NCBI GenBank assembly: GCA_021780905.1
Contig: JAJXXW010000010.1
Span: 1 to 64,000, forward strand
DNA from: a bacterium
GTDB taxonomy: Bacteria; Verrucomicrobiota; Verrucomicrobiia; Limisphaerales; UBA11358
Direction of reading: 5' to 3'
Length of the DNA stretch: 64,000 nt
The notes beneath the pieces were generated by a model. That model saw nothing but the letters and a program-made list of their open reading frames with translations, was not told the DNA's origin and made no database searches. The translations under genes were made by a program, and so were the position numbers. Each line of letters starts with the position of its first letter. Positions within the stretch are counted from its first letter, which is position 1. This document shows positions 1-7,753 of the stretch, one piece after another.

Positions 1-1
1 G

Positions 2-106
2 ATCACCCATTACAACGAAGTCGCGCCCCACAGCGCTCTGCCCATGTCATCCCCAGCCACTTTCTATCAACGGTCGTTGACAACATCTCAAACAAAAACT
101 ACATAA
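2..106 (+). pseudogene. IS3-type transposase, C-terminal fragment (cut by window start)
   Basis: The first open frame reads ITHYNEVAPHSALPMSSP and stops at 104-106. The pattern YNxVxPHSAL near the C terminus is typical of the rve integrase core of IS3/IS481-type transposases, where it follows the catalytic Glu. Only the last 34 codons lie in the window, so whether the rest is intact cannot be seen. The usual Gly after HSAL is replaced, which suggests decay or a divergent subgroup. A sequence ending CCTGTCCA shortly after the stop could be the element's right end. The next 40 bases carry nothing recognisable before a decarboxylase fragment begins. Confidence 0.55.
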
Positions 107-146
107 ACACCTGTCCAGTTCTAACTGAGTCACACCAATTTAATGA

Positions 147-510
147 TTTTCCCAAGTTGAAACCGATTTGCCAAACGCCGATTTCGTCATCGAAGGTTAC
201 ATTGATCCGATCGAGCCGTTGCGCGACGAAGGGCCGTTCGGCGATCACACCGGCTATTACACGCTGCCCGAGCCGTATCCCGTGTTTCACGTCACGGCCA
301 TCACGCATCGCCGGGACGCGGTGTATCCGGTGACGATTGTCGGCCTTCCGCCGATGGAGGATTTTTACATCGGCGGCGCGAGCGTGAAACTGTTCCTGCC
401 GATTTTCAAATGAATTTTCCCGAGATCGTGGACCTCGCGCTGCCGGCGGAAGGCGTGTTCCACAACCTCGTCTTCGCCAGCATTAAAAAAACTACCCGAT
501 GCAGGCCTAC
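147..510 (+). pseudogene. UbiD-family decarboxylase remnant (internal fragment, frameshifted)
   Basis: The frame reads FVIEGYIDPIEPLRDEGPFG, then a stretch with GDHTGYYT and GLPPMEDFYIGGASVKLFLP. These are central motifs of UbiD-type (de)carboxylases that use prenylated FMN. The frame ends at a TGA (411-413) because one A is missing from the AAAATG that would continue as KMNFPEIVDLALP. That continuation is present in the next frame up to VFHNLVFASIKK. A second one-base loss in an A run (about 485-492) displaces YPMQAYK. The N-terminal part and the C-terminal third are absent, so this is a dead internal piece, not a gene. Confidence 0.85.
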
Positions 511-588
511 AAGTTGACGCAGGCGCAACTCGCGGAAGCGTCCGGATTCTCGGAAGATTTCATCGGGCTAGTTGTAAACGGCGGTTGA
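511..588 (+). pseudogene. XRE-family helix-turn-helix fragment
   Basis: The bases directly after the UbiD remnant read KLTQAQLAEASGFSEDFIGL and then a short tail to TGA at 586-588. The order LTQxQLAEAsGxSEdFIG is the core helix-turn-helix of XRE/Cro-type regulators such as those in restriction-control or antitoxin genes. The first residues (YK) could belong to either fragment, so the junction is within a few codons of 510. No start codon or downstream half of a regulator is present. It is best read as a scrap joined to the UbiD piece by rearrangement. Confidence 0.6.
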
Positions 589-887
589 AAAAGTGCTGCG
601 GGCCAAGTGCGCGTGAGGGTGCGCCGGGTCGATGTGCCGTTGAGCCGCGCTTACCCGCTGCCAGCCTTGTTCCACCGTTGCCAGCAGCGACGCAAACCGC
701 TGGCTCCCGCCAGGGGTTGAGGCCGGCTTTTTTCTGGAAAGCAAAGTCTCCCTGCCGGAGGTGTCGCCAAACACTGCCAGCGGCGAGCCTTCCGGCGTCA
801 CAACGGTCGTTGGGCTTCTCATTTTCCCCCAACCAACCGGCGGAAACCGCAGCCGCTCCGCCTTTTCCCAAAATCAAATACCACTAT
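589..887. other. Non-coding stretch beside an IS-like terminus
   Basis: About 300 bases between the XRE scrap and the IS1380-like end. Frames are open on both strands but none encodes a recognisable family, and composition alone explains them in GC-rich DNA. It may be decayed interior of the element whose end lies at 888-899. Confidence 0.3.
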
Positions 888-899
888 GAAATATCCGGG
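888..899 (-). repeat. IS1380-like terminal sequence, third copy
   Basis: The bases GAAATATCCGGG here are the exact reverse complement of CCCGGATATTTC, which opens both IS1380-type remnants at 49657 and 54531. The similarity continues inward for about 10 further bases (TAGTGG, then ATT and GA). This copy faces the opposite way and abuts the stop codon of rpmB. No transposase reading frame is recognisable beside it. Confidence 0.5.
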
Positions 900-1169
900 C
901 TAGGCCTTCTTGGCGTCTTCCTTTTTCCAAGTGCGCTTGGGCGCCTTGGTGACGATGCCTTGCTTGAGCGCGGCGGCGGAAACACGGATGTAGCGGACTT
1001 CGCCGCTGGGCAGGAGCGCCTTAACACGCTGCAAATTGACATGGAACTTGCGCTTGGTGATCGCAGTGATGTGCGTGCCGATGCCGCCCTGCTTCTTCGG
1101 TTTGCCCGAGCGCCAGATGATACTGCCCTTCATCGGGCGTTTGCCGGTCAATTCACAAATGCGTGCCAT
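900..1169 (-). CDS. rpmB: 50S ribosomal protein L28
   Basis: An 89-residue protein starting MARICELTGKRPMKGSIIWR, a close match to bacterial L28, which binds 23S rRNA in the large subunit and is needed for assembly. The frame is open upstream of this start, but the Met at 1167-1169 gives the normal L28 N terminus and length. The basic centre (ITAITKRKFHVNLQRVKALL) and the Lys-rich tail (KAPKRTWKKEDAKKA) are typical. CxxC zinc motifs found in some L28 forms are absent. It stands alone, diverging from a DUF1015 gene, and its stop codon touches an IS-like terminus, so transcription may end inside mobile DNA remnants. Confidence 0.97.
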   Translation of the reverse strand: MARICELTGKRPMKGSIIWRSGKPKKQGGIGTHITAITKRKFHVNLQRVKALLPSGEVRYIRVSAAALKQGIVTKAPKRTWKKEDAKKA

Positions 1170-1197
1170 AAATTTTTCTTTCGTTAAAGAGCCGCAA

Positions 1198-1225
1198 AGA
1201 GTATCAGCGAATTCCCGGCTGACAA
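1198..1225 (-). promoter_or_regulatory. Possible sigma70-type promoter of rpmB
   Basis: On the minus strand TTGTCA (1220-1225) is followed after 16 bases by TACTCT (1198-1203), about 30 bases upstream of the L28 start. The -35 is good and the -10 is weak. No experimental support; chosen by position and spacing only. Confidence 0.4.
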
Positions 1226-1292
1226 GTTCTTTTTCCGGGAAATTCTGCGTGCCTTTGCCGCCCGCCAAACGTATCTTCCCGACGCGAATTTT

Positions 1293-2507
1293 ATGGCCAC
1301 CCTGAAACCGTTTGCCGCCCTGCGTCCGAAACCTGAACTCGCCGACCAAATCTGCGAGCTGCCCTACGATGTCATGTCGTCCGAGGAGGCGCGCGTCATG
1401 GCCGCCGGCAAGCCGCTAAGCTTCCTCCACGTCAGCAAGCCGGAGATTGATCTGCCGCCGGGCACGGAATTGCATTCGCCGGCTGTTTATGCCCAGGGCG
1501 CGGAAAATTTTCAGAAGCTCATTGCCCAGGGCGCGCTCCAGCAGGACGGCCAGCCGAATTTTTATTTGTATCGGCAAATCATGGGCCAACATTCGCAGGT
1601 CGGCCTCGTCGCCGCTGCGAGTTGCGAGGAATATTTGACGAACATCATCAAAAAGCACGAGTTCACCCGGCCGGACAAGGAAGACGACCGCGTCCGCCAC
1701 ATCGAGGCGCTCAACGCGCAGACCGGCCCGGTATTCCTGACCTATCGCGCCCGCGCGGCGTTTGATGAGTTCGCCGCCCAGAAAATTTCCGGGCCGCCCG
1801 CCGTGGATTTCACCGGCAACGACGGTGTGCGTCATTCGTCTTGGACGATTTCCAGCGCGGATGAAATCGCGTTCGTCCAAAACCATTTTGCGGAGATTCC
1901 GTTTCTCTACATCGCCGACGGCCATCATCGCAGCGCAGCGGCGGCGCGCGTTTTTCAAGCGCGGAACGGGGCCGGCCACAGCGGGCAGTTTCTGGCCGTG
2001 ATTTTTCCGCACAACCAGATGCAGATTCTGCCTTACAACCGCGTGCTGAAAGATTTGAACGGCCTCACCTCGCTGGAACTGATCAAGCAATTGGAAAAGG
2101 TTTTTGACACCGTCCGGCGCGGTTCCGCCACGCCGGCCCGCAAACACACGCTCGGCTGGTTCATTGACGGCGACTGGCACCGGCTCACGTTCAAAACCAA
2201 ATTGACGCTGGGCAAAAATCTGAGCGAGGGCCTCGACGCAACGCTGCTGCAACAGCACGTCCTGGCGCCCATCTTCGGCATTGACGATCCGCGCACCAGC
2301 AGTCGCGTCAGCTTCGTCGGCGGCATCCGCGGCACGGCGGAACTGGAAAAGCTCGTCCGCAGCGGTGAATACGCCTGCGCGTTCTCGCTGTTTCCGACGA
2401 GCATCGAAGACCTCATGCAAATCGCCGATGCGGGCGGCATCATGCCGCCGAAGAGCACTTGGTTCGAGCCGAAGCTCCGTGACGCGATGTTTTGTCACCT
2501 GATTTGA
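1293..2507 (+). CDS. DUF1015 family protein
   Basis: A 404-residue cytosolic protein of the DUF1015 family, found across bacteria and often near serine-biosynthesis genes; its biochemical role is not established. Family marks are the N-terminal ALRPKPELADQICELPYDVM segment, the central HEFTRPDKEDDRVRHIEALN region with TGPVFLTY, the signature YIADGHHRSAAAARVF, and the C-terminal GGIMPPKSTWFEPKL. Length is usual for the family. The ATG at 1293 gives a natural start close to the conserved region. There is no signal peptide or membrane segment. It diverges from rpmB by 123 bases and has its own downstream hairpin candidate. The histidine-rich GHH motif suggests metal or phosphate chemistry, but that is inference. 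Confidence 0.93.
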   Translation: MATLKPFAALRPKPELADQICELPYDVMSSEEARVMAAGKPLSFLHVSKPEIDLPPGTELHSPAVYAQGAENFQKLIAQGALQQDGQPNFYLYRQIMGQHSQVGLVAAASCEEYLTNIIKKHEFTRPDKEDDRVRHIEALNAQTGPVFLTYRARAAFDEFAAQKISGPPAVDFTGNDGVRHSSWTISSADEIAFVQNHFAEIPFLYIADGHHRSAAAARVFQARNGAGHSGQFLAVIFPHNQMQILPYNRVLKDLNGLTSLELIKQLEKVFDTVRRGSATPARKHTLGWFIDGDWHRLTFKTKLTLGKNLSEGLDATLLQQHVLAPIFGIDDPRTSSRVSFVGGIRGTAELEKLVRSGEYACAFSLFPTSIEDLMQIADAGGIMPPKSTWFEPKLRDAMFCHLI

Positions 2508-2577
2508 CGGGTTCCACCGCCGGAAGCCAGACTTGCGGCAGTTGTTTTTTTAACAACCCGGCCAGATTGAGCCAGTG

Positions 2578-2601
2578 CGGCCAGCTGGCCGGAAATTTTT
2601 T
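2578..2601 (+). terminator. Possible intrinsic terminator after DUF1015 gene
   Basis: CGGCC-AGCT-GGCCG (2578-2591) can form a five-pair GC stem with a four-base loop, followed by GAAATTTTTT. It lies 70 bases after the stop codon. The stem is short, so efficiency is uncertain. Confidence 0.4.
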
Positions 2602-2750
2602 CAGCGCCTTTTCATGTTTCCCGCTAGGTCTTGCATGGCAGCAATCTTGCTACCTTTGATTCGTTGTCTCATCCCGACAACATTCCCCCCGCCTTTTCAC
2701 GCGCGCAAAATTTTTTCCGGCGGGTGAAACCGGGAGGGCTTTAAACAAAT

Positions 2751-3668
2751 ATGAGAACTGCCTATTTGATTGATATGGACGGGGTGGTGTATCGGGAAAA
2801 TCACTTGATTCCCGGTGCCGCCGAGTTTATCGAGGCCCTGCAGAGCACCAACACCCCGTTTTTGTTTCTGACCAACAATTCCGCACCCACGCCCGCCGAT
2901 CTGGCGGTGCGGCTGAAACACATGGGCGTGGACGGAATGTCTTCACAGCACTTTTATACCTCGGCCCTGAACACGGCGGATTTCCTCAGCGAGACGGATC
3001 CGAATTCAACTGTTTTCGTCATCGGCGAAGGCGGTTTGCTCGCCGCCTTGCACGAGCGGAAAATTCCCAGTGACGCGATCAGTCCGCGTTACGTGGTGGT
3101 GGGCGAGGGCGCCACCACCATGGAACGGCTGACCAAGGCGCACGAATGCATCGAGCGCAGCGCCCGCCTGTTGGTGACCAATCCCGACAACTGGTGTCCG
3201 GTTTCCAGCGATAAAACCCGGCCGGGCGCCGGTGCCACCGCCGCGTATCTCGAAGCCAGCACCGGCCGGCGCGCCTATTACCTCGGCAAGCCGAACGGCT
3301 ACATGTTCCACCGCGCCCGCCGCAAGCTCGCCGACTGGACGCTGAACGAAATTCATAATTTCGTGATGATCGGCGACACGATGGAAACCGACATCCGGGG
3401 CGCCTTTGAAGCGGGTATGCAATCCTTTCTGGTGCTGACCGGATCCACCAGTATGCAGGATGTGGGCGACTACGTTTACCAGCCCACGCGAGTGCTGCAA
3501 AGCGTGGCCGACCTCACCGAAGAAATCAAAACCGGCAGGGCGGGCGATCGCCTGAACAGCCCGGTGTTCAACGCCGCAACCGGCCCGGGAAGCAAATCCG
3601 GCCTCCGACATCAGACCGACAATTTCACCCTGCACAAACCCCGGCCCCGGCCGGCGATGACCAAGTAA
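2751..3668 (+). CDS. HAD-IIA family phosphatase (NagD-like)
   Basis: A 305-residue haloacid-dehalogenase hydrolase of subclass IIA, the group containing NagD, PNPase-like sugar phosphatases and phosphoglycolate phosphatases. Motif I is DMDGVVY near residue 9 (Asp nucleophile and acid). Motif II is TNNSA near residue 43. Motif III Lys lies in YYLGKPNGYMF, and motif IV is MIGDTMETDIRGA, which supplies the Mg2+ ligands. The cap domain occupies roughly residues 75-195 as in family IIA. The tail after residue 265 is Pro/Arg-rich and probably flexible. The substrate cannot be told from sequence; nucleotide monophosphates or small sugar phosphates are usual. It is preceded by 243 bases and followed 83 bases later by a metal exporter on the same strand. 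Confidence 0.92.
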   Translation: MRTAYLIDMDGVVYRENHLIPGAAEFIEALQSTNTPFLFLTNNSAPTPADLAVRLKHMGVDGMSSQHFYTSALNTADFLSETDPNSTVFVIGEGGLLAALHERKIPSDAISPRYVVVGEGATTMERLTKAHECIERSARLLVTNPDNWCPVSSDKTRPGAGATAAYLEASTGRRAYYLGKPNGYMFHRARRKLADWTLNEIHNFVMIGDTMETDIRGAFEAGMQSFLVLTGSTSMQDVGDYVYQPTRVLQSVADLTEEIKTGRAGDRLNSPVFNAATGPGSKSGLRHQTDNFTLHKPRPRPAMTK

Positions 3669-3751
3669 ATTTTCCGGCGTCAACTTCCGGCGTGGCAGAC
3701 GGACTGATTTTCAATTCGACACGCGAAATTTGAAATTCGACACTGGACGGC

Positions 3752-4648
3752 GTGTCAAACGCCCGCCTGCAACGCAGTCTCCGCGCCACGTTCCTCGGCC
3801 TCGCCGTGAACGTCGCACTGACCGTCGCGAAATTTCTCGCGGGGAAACTCGGCAATTCGCAGGCGCTCATCGCGGACGCCGTCGAATCGCTCGCCGACAT
3901 CTTCAGTTCCATCATTGTCTGGCGCGGTCTCGTCGTCGCCGAGACGCCGCCGGACGACGACCATCCCTACGGCCACGGCAAGGCTGAGCCGCTCGCCGCC
4001 GCGATTGTTTCCGTCATGCTGCTGCTGGCGGCGGGCATGATTGCGTTTCATTCGCTCAGTGGCATCAATGAGCCGCGCGGTGCGCCGTCGTGGTGGACTT
4101 TGATTATTCTCGTCGTCGTCATTGTCGTGAAAGAGACGCTGTTCCGCTTCGTGTTGCGGGAGTCGGAGACCGTTTCCAGTTCCGCCGTGGAAACCGACGC
4201 GTGGCATCATCGCAGCGACGCCATCACCTCGGCGGCGGCGTTTCTCGGCATTACCATCGCACTGGTGGGCGGTCCAGGCTACGAACACGCCGACAACTGG
4301 GCCGCGCTGGTGGCGGCCTGCGTCATCGCGTGGAATGGCTGGCGGCTGCTGCGCCCGGCGTTCAACGAGTTGATGGACCGCGCGCCCGACCGCGAGTTGA
4401 TCGAGCAAATCCGCACCATCGCCCAAAGCATTGCCGGCGTGGACGAGATTGACAAATGCCACGTCCGCAAAATGGGCTACCAGTTTTTTGTGGACATCCA
4501 TGTCGTCGTGCATCCGCAGATGACGGTGGAGCATTCGCATCGCATCGGCCACGACGTGAAGGACAAATTACGCGCGGAAATCCCCGCCGTCCGCGACGTG
4601 CTGGTGCACATCGAGCCGCTCAAACCACCGGCAAAAATTCCGTTATGA
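3752..4648 (+). CDS. Cation diffusion facilitator family transporter
   Basis: A 298-residue inner-membrane exporter of divalent metals (Zn2+, Fe2+, Co2+, Mn2+ or Cd2+) in exchange for protons. It has about six membrane segments in residues 12-210 and a C-terminal cytoplasmic ferredoxin-like domain (about 215-298). Family motifs are ALIADAVESLADI in TM2, the HPYGHGKAE loop, and ETDAWHHRSDAITS in TM5, which carry the Asp/His ligands of the transport site. In TM2 the common His of DAxHS is Glu (DAVES), which may affect metal choice. The start is a GTG at 3752, giving the normal family N terminus. Its stop overlaps the next ATG (ATGA at 4645-4648), so it is probably co-transcribed with the secreted GH-like protein. 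Confidence 0.95.
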   Translation: MSNARLQRSLRATFLGLAVNVALTVAKFLAGKLGNSQALIADAVESLADIFSSIIVWRGLVVAETPPDDDHPYGHGKAEPLAAAIVSVMLLLAAGMIAFHSLSGINEPRGAPSWWTLIILVVVIVVKETLFRFVLRESETVSSSAVETDAWHHRSDAITSAAAFLGITIALVGGPGYEHADNWAALVAACVIAWNGWRLLRPAFNELMDRAPDRELIEQIRTIAQSIAGVDEIDKCHVRKMGYQFFVDIHVVVHPQMTVEHSHRIGHDVKDKLRAEIPAVRDVLVHIEPLKPPAKIPL

Positions 4649-5919
4649 AAGCCGGCCGATCACTCACCATCGCCGCATTCGTCTTGAGCCTTGGCTTTGG
4701 TCAAAAAATCCCGGCACAATCTGCGGCTTCACCCGCCGTGGACGCCGGCACCATGAACCACAAGCTGTTGATGGGCTATCAGGGCTGGTTCGCCTGTCCG
4801 GGGGACGGCTCGCAAGTGAACGGCTGGGTGCATTGGTTTCGCCGGAATGATCCCACCGCCGCCAATGCCACGGTGGATTTCTGGCCGGACATTTCGGAGC
4901 TGGATGCGGACGAGTTGTTTGCCACGCACCTGACCCTGCCCGACGGTTCCGCAGCGAAAGTGTATTCGGCCGCCACCGCCAAAACCGTGCTGCGCCATTT
5001 CCGGTGGATGCAGGAAAATAACCTGGATGGCGTTTTTCTCCAGCGCTTCACGTCCAATCTCTCCAACCCGCGCTTTTTTGCGCTGCGAAACCAGGTCACG
5101 GCCAATGTGCGGGCCGGCGCGGAAAAATACGGCCGCGTCTTCGCCATCATGTATGACATTTCCGGCCAGCCGCCCGACACCCTTGTCCGCACGCTCACGA
5201 ATGACTGGAATTTTCTAGTCCACGAACTTTGCGTCACCGCCAGTCCGCGCTATTTGCATCATGCCGGCAAACCCGTCGTCGCGATTTGGGGCTTCGGTTT
5301 TACCAGCCGCCAAAACACGCCGGAACAGGCGCTGGCGGCGATTCGTTATTTCAAATCCGCCGGCTGCACGGTGGTCGGCGGCGTGCCGTCATACTGGCGC
5401 ACTCTGACGCAAGACGCGCAGACCAACGCGGCGTGGGCGGCGGTGTTTCGTTCGTTCGATGTCATCAGCCCGTGGTCGGTTGGCCGCTATGGCAATGTCG
5501 CCGGTGCGGACCACTATGCAAACAACTTGATCGCGCCGGATTTGGCGGCAGCCAAAGCGGCGGGGCGCGATTATATGCCGGTGATTTTTCCGGGATTCTC
5601 CTGGCACAATTTGAACGGCGGGCCGCGCAATCAAATTCCCCGGCGCGGCGGTGCGTTTTACTGGCGGCAAGCGTTCAACGCAGTGAACGCCGGCTGCCCG
5701 ATGATTTACGGCGCGATGTTTGACGAGCTGGATGAGGGCACCGCGATGTTCAAGCTGGCACCGACCGCCGCGCAACTCCCCACGACGGGCAGCTTCGTGC
5801 CGCTGGATGCCGACGGCGTCAAGCTGCCGTCCGACTGGTATCTGCGCCTGGCCGGTGCCGCCGGGAAAATGCTGCGCGGGGAAATGCCGGTGACCAACGT
5901 CATCCCCATCACGCCATGA
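4645..5919 (+). CDS. Secreted glycoside hydrolase family 71/99-like protein
   Basis: A 424-residue protein with a probable Sec signal peptide (basic N terminus, then LTIAAFVLSLGFG, possible cleavage after AQS). The mature part fits the GH71/GH99-like TIM-barrel group often annotated as xylosidase/arabinosidase in Planctomycetes and Verrucomicrobia. Marks include LLMGYQGWFACPGDGS, the HWFRRNDP loop, FRWMQENNLDGVFLQRF, FAIMYDISGQPPD, the KPVVAIWGFGF strand and the C-terminal MIYGAMFDELDEGTAMFK with acidic residues on a late strand. The substrate is not known; alpha-mannan or alpha-glucan cleavage is only a family-level guess. The start is the ATG at 4645 that overlaps the CDF stop; the frame upstream of it has no signal peptide. 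The stop overlaps the next ATG. Confidence 0.85.
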   Translation: MKAGRSLTIAAFVLSLGFGQKIPAQSAASPAVDAGTMNHKLLMGYQGWFACPGDGSQVNGWVHWFRRNDPTAANATVDFWPDISELDADELFATHLTLPDGSAAKVYSAATAKTVLRHFRWMQENNLDGVFLQRFTSNLSNPRFFALRNQVTANVRAGAEKYGRVFAIMYDISGQPPDTLVRTLTNDWNFLVHELCVTASPRYLHHAGKPVVAIWGFGFTSRQNTPEQALAAIRYFKSAGCTVVGGVPSYWRTLTQDAQTNAAWAAVFRSFDVISPWSVGRYGNVAGADHYANNLIAPDLAAAKAAGRDYMPVIFPGFSWHNLNGGPRNQIPRRGGAFYWRQAFNAVNAGCPMIYGAMFDELDEGTAMFKLAPTAAQLPTTGSFVPLDADGVKLPSDWYLRLAGAAGKMLRGEMPVTNVIPITP

Positions 5920-6755
5920 AACCGGAAACGCATTTCAAAGGCTGGGCCAAGCCGGGACCGGTGCCGCCGGGACTGGGCGACGGTGGCGTCGCCGCCACGG
6001 AGACGCTGGATGCCATCAGCGGACATTTCCGTTTGTTTCAGTTGCGCGACGGCCATCGTTTCTCGACCGACGATATTTTGACGGCATGGTATGGCACGAG
6101 CTGGTGTCCGACGGCGCGCACGGCGCTCGACCTCGGCAGCGGCATTGGCACCGTCGGCATGATCTGCGCGTGGCGTTTGCCCGGCGCGAGATTTGTCACC
6201 GTCGAGGCGCAGACCGACAGCGTGGCGCTTGCCCGAAAGTCCGCCCGCTACAACGGAATTGAAGACCGTTACGAAATTCGCACCGGCGATTTTCGCGACG
6301 CCAAGATTTTGCGGGCGGAAGAAACCTTCGACCTCATCACCGGCAGCCCGCCGTATTGGCCGCTGTCGGACGGGCTGCAAAGCGAGCATCCGCAAAAAGT
6401 CGCCTGCCGCTTTGAGGTGCGTGGGAACATCGCCGATTATTGCGCCACCGCCGCGAAACAGCTCGCGGCCGGCGGATTTTTCGCGTGCGTCTTTCCGCAT
6501 GAAGCCGCGCAGCTTGCGCGCGTGGAAGCGGCCGCGAAAAATTCCGGTCTCGCCATCGTTCGCAAACGGCCGGTGATTTTCCGCGAAGGCGATCCGCCAT
6601 TGGTCGCGCTGTTCGGGATGATGCGGGCGGCGGATTTGCCGGACTGGTTTCGCGGGCAGACGTGGACGGAGCCGGACCTGGTCATTCGCACGCGGGACGG
6701 CAAAATTCATCCCGAATACTCGGCGGTAAAATTGGCGATTGGCTTTCCGCCCTGA
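5916..6755 (+). CDS. SAM-dependent methyltransferase, TrmN6/YfiC-like
   Basis: A 279-residue class I methyltransferase. The SAM-binding motif is ALDLGSGIGTVGMICAWR (about residues 69-86), followed by the acidic VEAQ strand end and GDFRDAKI. The catalytic loop reads GSPPYWP in place of the NPPY/NPPF loop of N6-adenine methyltransferases. The preceding RDGHRFSTDDILTAWY is typical of TrmN6 (tRNA1Val m6A37) and related proteins. The N of NPPY is changed to S, so base specificity is uncertain; another nucleic-acid or small-molecule acceptor is possible. It overlaps the GH-like gene by ATGA, which suggests translational coupling, though no shared function is evident. Confidence 0.82.
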   Translation: MKPETHFKGWAKPGPVPPGLGDGGVAATETLDAISGHFRLFQLRDGHRFSTDDILTAWYGTSWCPTARTALDLGSGIGTVGMICAWRLPGARFVTVEAQTDSVALARKSARYNGIEDRYEIRTGDFRDAKILRAEETFDLITGSPPYWPLSDGLQSEHPQKVACRFEVRGNIADYCATAAKQLAAGGFFACVFPHEAAQLARVEAAAKNSGLAIVRKRPVIFREGDPPLVALFGMMRAADLPDWFRGQTWTEPDLVIRTRDGKIHPEYSAVKLAIGFPP

Positions 6756-6826
6756 CGTAAAAGGTTTTGCCGGCACGCAAGAAAGAAGCATGAAACCTGT
6801 CCGCCCGTGTTCCAGTCTGGTGAAGG

Positions 6827-7543
6827 ATGATTGCTTTAAGAACCAACGGACGCAAACCGGGTTTCACCTTGATCGAGCTGCTCGTGGTCATTGCCATCAT
6901 CGCCATTCTGGCGGCGATGCTGCTGCCGGCGTTGGCGTCGGCCAAGCAAAAGGCTTGGACGACCAGTTGCAGCTCGAATCTCTATCAGATCGGTCTGGGC
7001 TTGAGAATGTTTGCGGACGACCACAACGAGAATTATCCCGAATCCGGCTCGGATATTTATTGGAACGCCGTTGACTCTAAGACGGGCCAGCCCGGCTGGA
7101 TGCAGCAGGCCTTTCCCTATGTCGGAAACACCAACGCCTACAATTGTCCCGGCAACGCCCAGTTGCCGCCGCCGATGCAGGGGCCGTTCAACTATTTCAA
7201 CGGCGACCGCGCGGCCTTTGTGGCGACGGGCGCGTTTGCCCCGGTCAAGGGCACGGCGATTTTGTATCCGACGGCCTACGTCCTGTCGGGTGACACTTGC
7301 GGTATTCCGAGCACCACGACCGGCGAAGGGGCGGGCAGAAGCTTTGACCCGCTGGACGCGGACAAGGATGACTATTCGCAGAACTGCGTTGGCGGCGAGA
7401 TCAACGGCACGCCGTTCGAACTCTGGCAGGTCCATTCGCTGGGGCAGAATCTCCTTTTCGCCGACGGCCATGCGAAGTGGTATAAGGGTTACAACCCGAA
7501 TGAAATGACCTTCCGCTACGTGGCGATGTCCGGCTGGGAATGA
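6827..7543 (+). CDS. Type II-secretion-type pseudopilin with H-X9-DG end
   Basis: A 238-residue protein with a prepilin leader (basic residues, then [21 protein letters not shown]). Cleavage before Phe by a prepilin peptidase and N-methylation are expected. After the hydrophobic helix comes the usual [20 protein letters not shown] segment and a globular domain. The C terminus has [16 protein letters not shown], an exact H-X9-DG motif, as in the large DUF1559-like/general-secretion-protein-G paralogue families of Planctomycetes and Verrucomicrobia. Such genes are scattered singly and are seldom in secretion operons, as here. Role is unknown; cell-surface fibres or substrate binding are suggested for the group. 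The ATG at 6827 sits right behind GAAGG, which is unusually close for a ribosome binding site. Confidence 0.92.
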   Translation: MIALRTNGRKPGFTLIELLVVIAIIAILAAMLLPALASAKQKAWTTSCSSNLYQIGLGLRMFADDHNENYPESGSDIYWNAVDSKTGQPGWMQQAFPYVGNTNAYNCPGNAQLPPPMQGPFNYFNGDRAAFVATGAFAPVKGTAILYPTAYVLSGDTCGIPSTTTGEGAGRSFDPLDADKDDYSQNCVGGEINGTPFELWQVHSLGQNLLFADGHAKWYKGYNPNEMTFRYVAMSGWE

Positions 7544-7753
7544 ATTTTTTCCAGTCCGATTTGATTAGTCATCCAAACATCGCCCGCCGCGCCGCCGTTC
7601 TCGGCTTTGCTCATCGGAAAAAGGGGTCGGTGGAGAGTTTGAAATTTCCCGGCAAGTGCGGCTTGAGTGCGAAAGCCCGCCAGATGCGGCAATGGCGGTT
7701 TGGTTGCCGCTCTATTATGGACAGACAAGCCGCAGACGGCTAGGCTGACTTTT

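Noticed and set aside
585-1187. A 200-codon plus-strand open frame
   Set aside because: It crosses the IS-like terminus and runs antisense through rpmB; no family match and Pro/Arg-rich composition.
1416-2498. A 360-codon open frame on the minus strand
   Set aside because: Antisense shadow of the DUF1015 gene, which has the full family motif set.
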